From Fimbriimonadaceae bacterium (GTDB taxonomy: Bacteria; Armatimonadota; Fimbriimonadia; Fimbriimonadales; Fimbriimonadaceae): a DNA stretch of 58,578 nt. The notes beneath the pieces are model-generated. The model was not told the DNA's origin and made no database searches. It saw only the letters and a list, made by a program, of their open reading frames with translations. A program made the translations under genes and the position numbers. The stretch spans positions 1 through 58,578 of the forward strand of contig JALOLT010000002.1 of the NCBI GenBank assembly GCA_025455775.1, written 5' to 3'. Shown in pieces: positions 55,195 through 58,578 of the stretch; position 1 is the stretch's first letter; each line of letters begins with the position of its first letter.

Positions 55195-56427
55195 ATGAGG
55201 CAATTAAGTGATATTCGATTGGATCGTTCCGTCTTTCGCTCTGAAGAGCTTGCCGGGGATGCCCTGGTGCGCATGCAAGCGGAAGGCGCGAAGGCTGCCT
55301 CGGTTTTGGAAGATGACCTGATCTGCGGATTTGTGACCCTCGAATCTGTCACCCTAGCAGATGGGGAGACCAAGCTCGGTGACCTGCAAAGAGCCTTTGG
55401 GACAAGCCTCTCTGGAACTACTACCATTCGGGCTGCCGCCAAGGTGATGGCTCTGACCAAAGAGGATGTGGTTGCAGTGATGGCAGATGAGAAAGTTCTC
55501 GGCCTGCTGAGTGCGACTGCCTTGCTGGGTGAGCTCGGGAACTCCTGGGATCCCCTCACTGGCCTTTCGTGGAGCGATCGCCTGAGAGAGTGGGGAACGG
55601 AGCAACTCGAGTCAGGCCACGAAATTTCCATCGTCTTCATGGATATTGATGACTTTGGCCTCTACAACAAAAAGTTCGGCCACATAGTGGGGGATAAGGT
55701 GATCAAAGCTCTAGCCGAACACCTGGGGGGCATCACCAGTGTTGAGACAGACGTGTTGGTTCGATATGCAGGGGACGAGTTCGCAATTGGCACGGTGCGG
55801 GCTCGCGAGCAAGCAGAAGAGATGGTTCTCCACCTTTCGGAACTCGCCTTTCGAGTAGAAGGGGTCGAAGAGCCAGTTCGATTTAGTTATGGCTTAAGTG
55901 GCGGAAAAAGAACAAAAGAACCCTCGCGTCACCATGTCCAGGCAACTCTCGACAATCTGATTAACTTGGCGAGTCAGGATTGCCTGGAACGCAAGGCAGC
56001 CCGCAAAGTCCAAGAGGCTGGGAAAGGGGTTCGAAAAATTGTGGTTGCATCCCCAGCCGCTGAGCCAGTCATCAGCGACGTCAGGGTCCATCGGGAGTCT
56101 GTGATGGTAGCCCTCACCAGCGAAGGGAGGCTGATCGAAGGGGTCGCCCAGCGCAGTGGCCCAGGCCTGGTAGCCCCCGTGATTGCTGCAAGCCGCCAGG
56201 CCCTTGAAACTTTGCTCCCTGGTTCCGTCATCACGATCTCCGAACCCTTGCTCCATGTAGGCGAAGGGGGGCGGACTATGATCTCGGTGGACGGGACAGT
56301 CGAGCGAGACGGCCAGGTCACCCTGGTAAATGCAACCCATCCTGTGCAAGGCGATTTGGGGCGCACTGTGGCAGCCGCAGTGATTCAAGCTGTCCTGAGT
56401 GCTCAGCCAGGGGCTGAAGACTCGTAA
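55195..56427 (+). CDS. Diguanylate cyclase-like GGDEF protein with CBS-like and C-terminal domains
   Basis: 410 residues. Residues 1-115 look like a CBS pair (CGFVTLESVTLADGETKLGDL, VVAVMADEKVLGLLSATALLG). The GGDEF domain spans about 120-275: DPLTGLSWSDRL, VFMDIDDFGLYNKKFGHIVGD and AGDEF at 192-196, an active-type variant. The I-site RxxD is absent (VETD). Residues about 290-400 are a separate repeat-like alpha/beta domain (VRVHRESVMVALTSEGRLIEGVAQRSGPG). Cytoplasmic, apparently catalytically competent. Confidence 0.85.
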   Translation: MRQLSDIRLDRSVFRSEELAGDALVRMQAEGAKAASVLEDDLICGFVTLESVTLADGETKLGDLQRAFGTSLSGTTTIRAAAKVMALTKEDVVAVMADEKVLGLLSATALLGELGNSWDPLTGLSWSDRLREWGTEQLESGHEISIVFMDIDDFGLYNKKFGHIVGDKVIKALAEHLGGITSVETDVLVRYAGDEFAIGTVRAREQAEEMVLHLSELAFRVEGVEEPVRFSYGLSGGKRTKEPSRHHVQATLDNLINLASQDCLERKAARKVQEAGKGVRKIVVASPAAEPVISDVRVHRESVMVALTSEGRLIEGVAQRSGPGLVAPVIAASRQALETLLPGSVITISEPLLHVGEGGRTMISVDGTVERDGQVTLVNATHPVQGDLGRTVAAAVIQAVLSAQPGAEDS

Positions 56428-56559
56428 AGCCCTGTATGGGCGCCCAGGAGGCGGCGGCCGATTCACTTCGGGGCAAACCAGTGTCTTCAACAATTGGGGC
56501 AGGCTAACGGCACCAGCCTCCTTCTAGCATCAATTTGCACGCCTTGTTGAGAGCGATTC

Positions 56560-56630
56560 TTAAAACCCCGCCTCCCCGCGGCCACACCCTCGCCCCGCCT
56601 CCGGCGGGTCTCCGCCTCGGCGGGGTTTAA
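56560..56630. repeat. Nested G/C-rich inverted repeat before the recombinase remnant
   Basis: TTAAAACCCCGCC (56560-56572) faces GGCGGGGTTTAA (56619-56630), enclosing an inner CCCGCC/GGCGGG hairpin near 56594-56609. The 208-base stretch 56428-56635 has no recognised gene. May be a terminator for the GGDEF gene or an end of the mobile remnant. Confidence 0.45.
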
Positions 56631-56635
56631 GGGCA

Positions 56636-57035
56636 GTGGGGGCTTCGATGATTGTAGTTGGCGGCTCCTTGCACGAGGGATCGGCGGCCAATCCTCGTCT
56701 GGTCGAGTGTCTCGATGCCCTGGGTGGCGGGCTTGCGGCCCTCGGATTGGCTCTTTCCTGCCTTCGATACCCGTGGGACGATTCAGTCTTCCCGCCCGAT
56801 GAGCAGAGGAGACGTCTTGCGAATGGTGAAGCGACGGCTCTTGCGCGCCGGGATTCCGCCGGTGTTTTCTAGGCACTCCTTCCGGTCGACTGGCATCACG
56901 GCGTTTCTTGCCAACGGAGGTTCACTCGAAACCGCCCAACAACTCGCCAACCACGCCGACAGCAGAACAACTAAGCTCTATGACCGAAGAGCAACGAGGC
57001 TTGAGTTGCAGGAGATTGTGAGGATTCGGTACTGA
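56636..57035 (+). pseudogene. Tyrosine recombinase/integrase remnant, 5'-truncated and frameshifted
   Basis: The 3' part in the frame ending at 57035 reads MSRGDVLRMVKRRLLRAGIP, RHSFRSTGITAFLANGG, QQLANHADSRTTKLYDRR: the catalytic HxxR, second H and Tyr of tyrosine recombinases. A preceding piece of the same family (GGSLHEGSAANPRLVECLDA) is read in another frame from 56636, so a frameshift lies near 56735-56760. The N-terminal two thirds, with the first catalytic Arg, is missing. Inactive relic of a mobile element. Confidence 0.7.
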
Positions 57036-57258
57036 AGAAGCCCTCTGCTTATCGCCTCGGCAAGACCCAGCGGAAGTTAGGAAGAGATAAATCTTCTATT
57101 CAACTTCGTCTTCTATACGAGATGCCAAGATCAAATCTGCCTCTATTCGAAGGGGTTAGCTACCTGCATAGTTTAGGTGGAGAGACCTCTTCACCTTCCG
57201 GCAAGGCAAATCAGAGTACCCTGGCTTGGCTGGGAAGCGTTCTGCACACCAACCGCTA

Positions 57259-57588
57259 TCAACGAAGCGATGAGTCCTCAAGATCCTTATTCCTTTTTGT
57301 TGTCCGCCCGAGCCGGACATTTAAGAAAACCTTTGTCGATGTGGATGTTAAGTCCGGACTAAGGCATAAGCCTACAGGAATCAGAAACAAAAGCTGATTC
57401 CATGTGAACTTTAGATGGCCAAATGAGGCGAGCAGCAGCAAAACCAAAAAGGAAAGCGACGCGCTAATCAAGGGTATCCACCCCCGGAGAGAAATGTGCT
57501 TCGAACTAAACACTCTGCTTCTCAGCACAAGAGTAGTTACCAGGAAACAAACTACTACCACAATTGTGGTTAAGATCGAGTCATTCAT
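57259..57588 (-). CDS. Small membrane protein, candidate immunity protein for the RHS tip
   Basis: 109 residues from ATG 57588, which overlaps the RHS stop by 8 bases (ATGAATGA); a TTG 9 bases upstream is also possible. Three hydrophobic segments are visible (TTIVVVVCFLVTTLVL; WIPLISASLSFLVLLLLASF; QLLFLIPVGLCL) followed by a basic tail. Small overlapping genes right after polymorphic toxin tips usually encode immunity proteins; no family recognised. The 223-base gap 57036-57258 has nothing recognised. Confidence 0.55.
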   Translation of the reverse strand: MNDSILTTIVVVVCFLVTTLVLRSRVFSSKHISLRGWIPLISASLSFLVLLLLASFGHLKFTWNQLLFLIPVGLCLSPDLTSTSTKVFLNVRLGRTTKRNKDLEDSSLR

Positions 57589-58285
57589 TGCTGCCAAATA
57601 CTGCCCCCCAAGATTCGCTGTAGGCAGGACTTAAGAAGTAAGCCAACAGAGCAGAATAAACACCCACAATTGCTCCAACCTTGCCAGCCGCCATGAGGGC
57701 CACTCCGATTTTTCCCTTGTTCGTTTTGAGCAACGACAGATGAATTCTTTTGACTAGTTCAGTGAGTGAGAGATTTCCATACTTTGCCGCCTTAACGTCT
57801 TGCAATAGGGTAAGCGCAAAACTACCGATAGCGCCAACCACTGCATCTGTTGCGAGCTTCATTACTCCATCTGGCCTGTAGCGATTATTGAGAAGAACCC
57901 GTACCCAAGAAGTGAGGCCAGCTGCGACAAAAAACGCAAGACCTTGAGTGAGAGCTGCGAGAAATCCCATCCAAACAGCTTGGGCAGCCTTGCCGTCTGG
58001 ATCGTTCGGAATGGTTGGGATGTTTCCGACATATGCATACCAATTGCCGCCGTCGCCGATAGGATCTTCGCTGATAAACCTCCCGCTACCCGGCTCGTAG
58101 AACCTCGCCCTCATATAGATCAGCCGAGACTCATCGTCTTGCACATGGCCGAGGTTGGCGCAGTAGCGTTGCTTCGGCCCGCCGGTCGCGGAGCCAGATC
58201 TCACCCCGCCCCAGACGTCATACGACCTCTGATTGCCAATGCTCCAAGAAGTGCCGGCCGCATTTTTGCGCAGCGTCGCAACCAT
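57581..58285 (-). CDS. RHS repeat-associated core fragment with unique C-terminal tip (orphan toxin cassette)
   Basis: 234 residues from ATG 58285; the frame is open to an in-frame TAA at 58375. The RHS core end is clear: RLIYMRARFYEPGSGRFISEDPIGDGGNWYAYVGN and DPDGKAAQ. Upstream codons (GPGGEQRESETTTVYPLYDTHGN) are also RHS-like, so the 5' part has been lost. The tip of about 130 residues is hydrophobic in stretches (VWMGFLAALTQGLAFFVAAGL; VGAIVGVYSALLAYFL), consistent with a membrane-acting effector; no toxin family recognised. Probably silent as it stands. Confidence 0.75.
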   Translation of the reverse strand: MVATLRKNAAGTSWSIGNQRSYDVWGGVRSGSATGGPKQRYCANLGHVQDDESRLIYMRARFYEPGSGRFISEDPIGDGGNWYAYVGNIPTIPNDPDGKAAQAVWMGFLAALTQGLAFFVAAGLTSWVRVLLNNRYRPDGVMKLATDAVVGAIGSFALTLLQDVKAAKYGNLSLTELVKRIHLSLLKTNKGKIGVALMAAGKVGAIVGVYSALLAYFLSPAYSESWGAVFGSNE

Positions 58286-58368
58286 ATTCCCATGAGTATC
58301 ATACAGCGGATAGACGGTCGTTGTTTCAGATTCTCGCTGCTCGCCGCCCGGCCCGGTGCCACGCCCTT

Positions 58369-58526
58369 CCCTTTAGGGTCGCTTCGCGACCAAAAGGGAC
58401 TGCGCCCCGGTCGGCGAAGCCGACACTAGAAAAATGAGCGAGGGAAGCGTCCCGGATGCGCTACTTCTCCATCTGCCAGTCCCTCTCCCGCCGCGGCTGG
58501 GCGGAGACTTTTGCAAGGCAAAAGTC
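58369..58526. repeat. Cluster of perfect hairpins upstream of the RHS fragment
   Basis: Three short palindromes: GGTCGC/GCGACC with TTC loop (58377-58391, in a longer imperfect stem 58369-58401), GTCGGC/GCCGAC with GAA loop (58410-58424), and GACTTTTGC/GCAAAAGTC with AAG loop (58506-58526). Their style matches the GAA-loop hairpin at 32402-32422. The TAA that interrupts the RHS frame lies within the first one. No gene is recognised between 58376 and the window end. Confidence 0.6.
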
Positions 58527-58578
58527 GAGGGTCTGGCTCGGGCAGGCGCGGCGAGGAGTCTTTGCTCAGGTGGAAACA

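Noticed and set aside
57122-57397. 91-codon plus-strand frame between recombinase remnant and RHS partner
   Set aside because: No ribosome site, no domain, and overlaps the better-supported membrane gene on the other strand.

Overview
The window looks like a stretch of chromosome from a diderm, LPS-making bacterium of moderately high G+C. Evidence for an outer membrane is direct: lpxD and lpxC, a BamA/Omp85 barrel, a TamB-like protein and an OmpH/Skp-like chaperone sit in one run (32.5-42.6 kb). This is combined with RNase Y and a YmdB-type phosphodiesterase, sigma-54, a WhiG/FliA sigma factor, a PEP-CTERM protein, prepilin-like proteins and an AfsR/SARP-type regulator. That mix is seen in Armatimonadota (Fimbriimonadia-like); the assignment is an inference from gene content, not proven.

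Layout. 0-6.4 kb: an M50-like membrane protease and a small membrane protein, fhs, a Gfo/Idh oxidoreductase, and a minus-strand run of a TPR/OGT-like protein, an FmdB-type zinc ribbon and thymidine kinase. 6.4-10.7 kb: rnpB, a DnaA-domain-I-like protein, an MBL hydrolase, a WhiG/FliA sigma factor and a SurA/PrsA-like lipoprotein. 11-12.1 kb: minus-strand pilin-like and PEP-CTERM proteins. 12.3-18.1 kb: recA, recX, rny, ymdB, a PKD-domain protein and cdsA, tightly packed. 18.1-25.4 kb: two perfect parS sites bracketing an ABC ATPase gene, then valS, then the overlapping minus-strand set recF, dciA-like (DUF721), comEC membrane part, comEC hydrolase part. 25.7-32.2 kb: RDD and DUF58 genes (divergent), a GH10 glycoside hydrolase, rpoN and lipA. 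32.5-42.6 kb: outer-membrane biogenesis cluster. 43-48.1 kb: a SARP/STAND regulator and two secreted proteins of unknown function, with a SARP-like operator upstream of the pair. 48.1-56.4 kb: a lipoprotein, an ANTAR response regulator, two conserved unknowns, a DUF1573 protein with a tetrahaem cytochrome, a DnaA-like AAA+ ATPase behind an A+T-rich gap, and a GGDEF protein. 56.5-58.6 kb: accessory scrap consisting of a frameshifted tyrosine-recombinase remnant and an orphan RHS C-terminal tip with a likely immunity gene.

The parS pair, recF, the DciA-like loader gene and two DnaA-related proteins suggest an origin-proximal location, although dnaA, dnaN and parAB themselves are not in the window. 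Short perfect hairpins and a recurrent palindrome (32.3, 42.65 and 48.7 kb) mark the larger gene-free gaps. I saw no tRNA, 5S/16S/23S rRNA, CRISPR array or intact insertion sequence.

The most interesting items are the parS pair around an orphan ABC ATPase, the SARP regulator with a textbook-spaced heptamer repeat before an unknown secreted gene pair, the split comEC in the recF operon, the DnaA-like ATPase with its A+T-rich upstream gap, and the orphan RHS tip/immunity pair.
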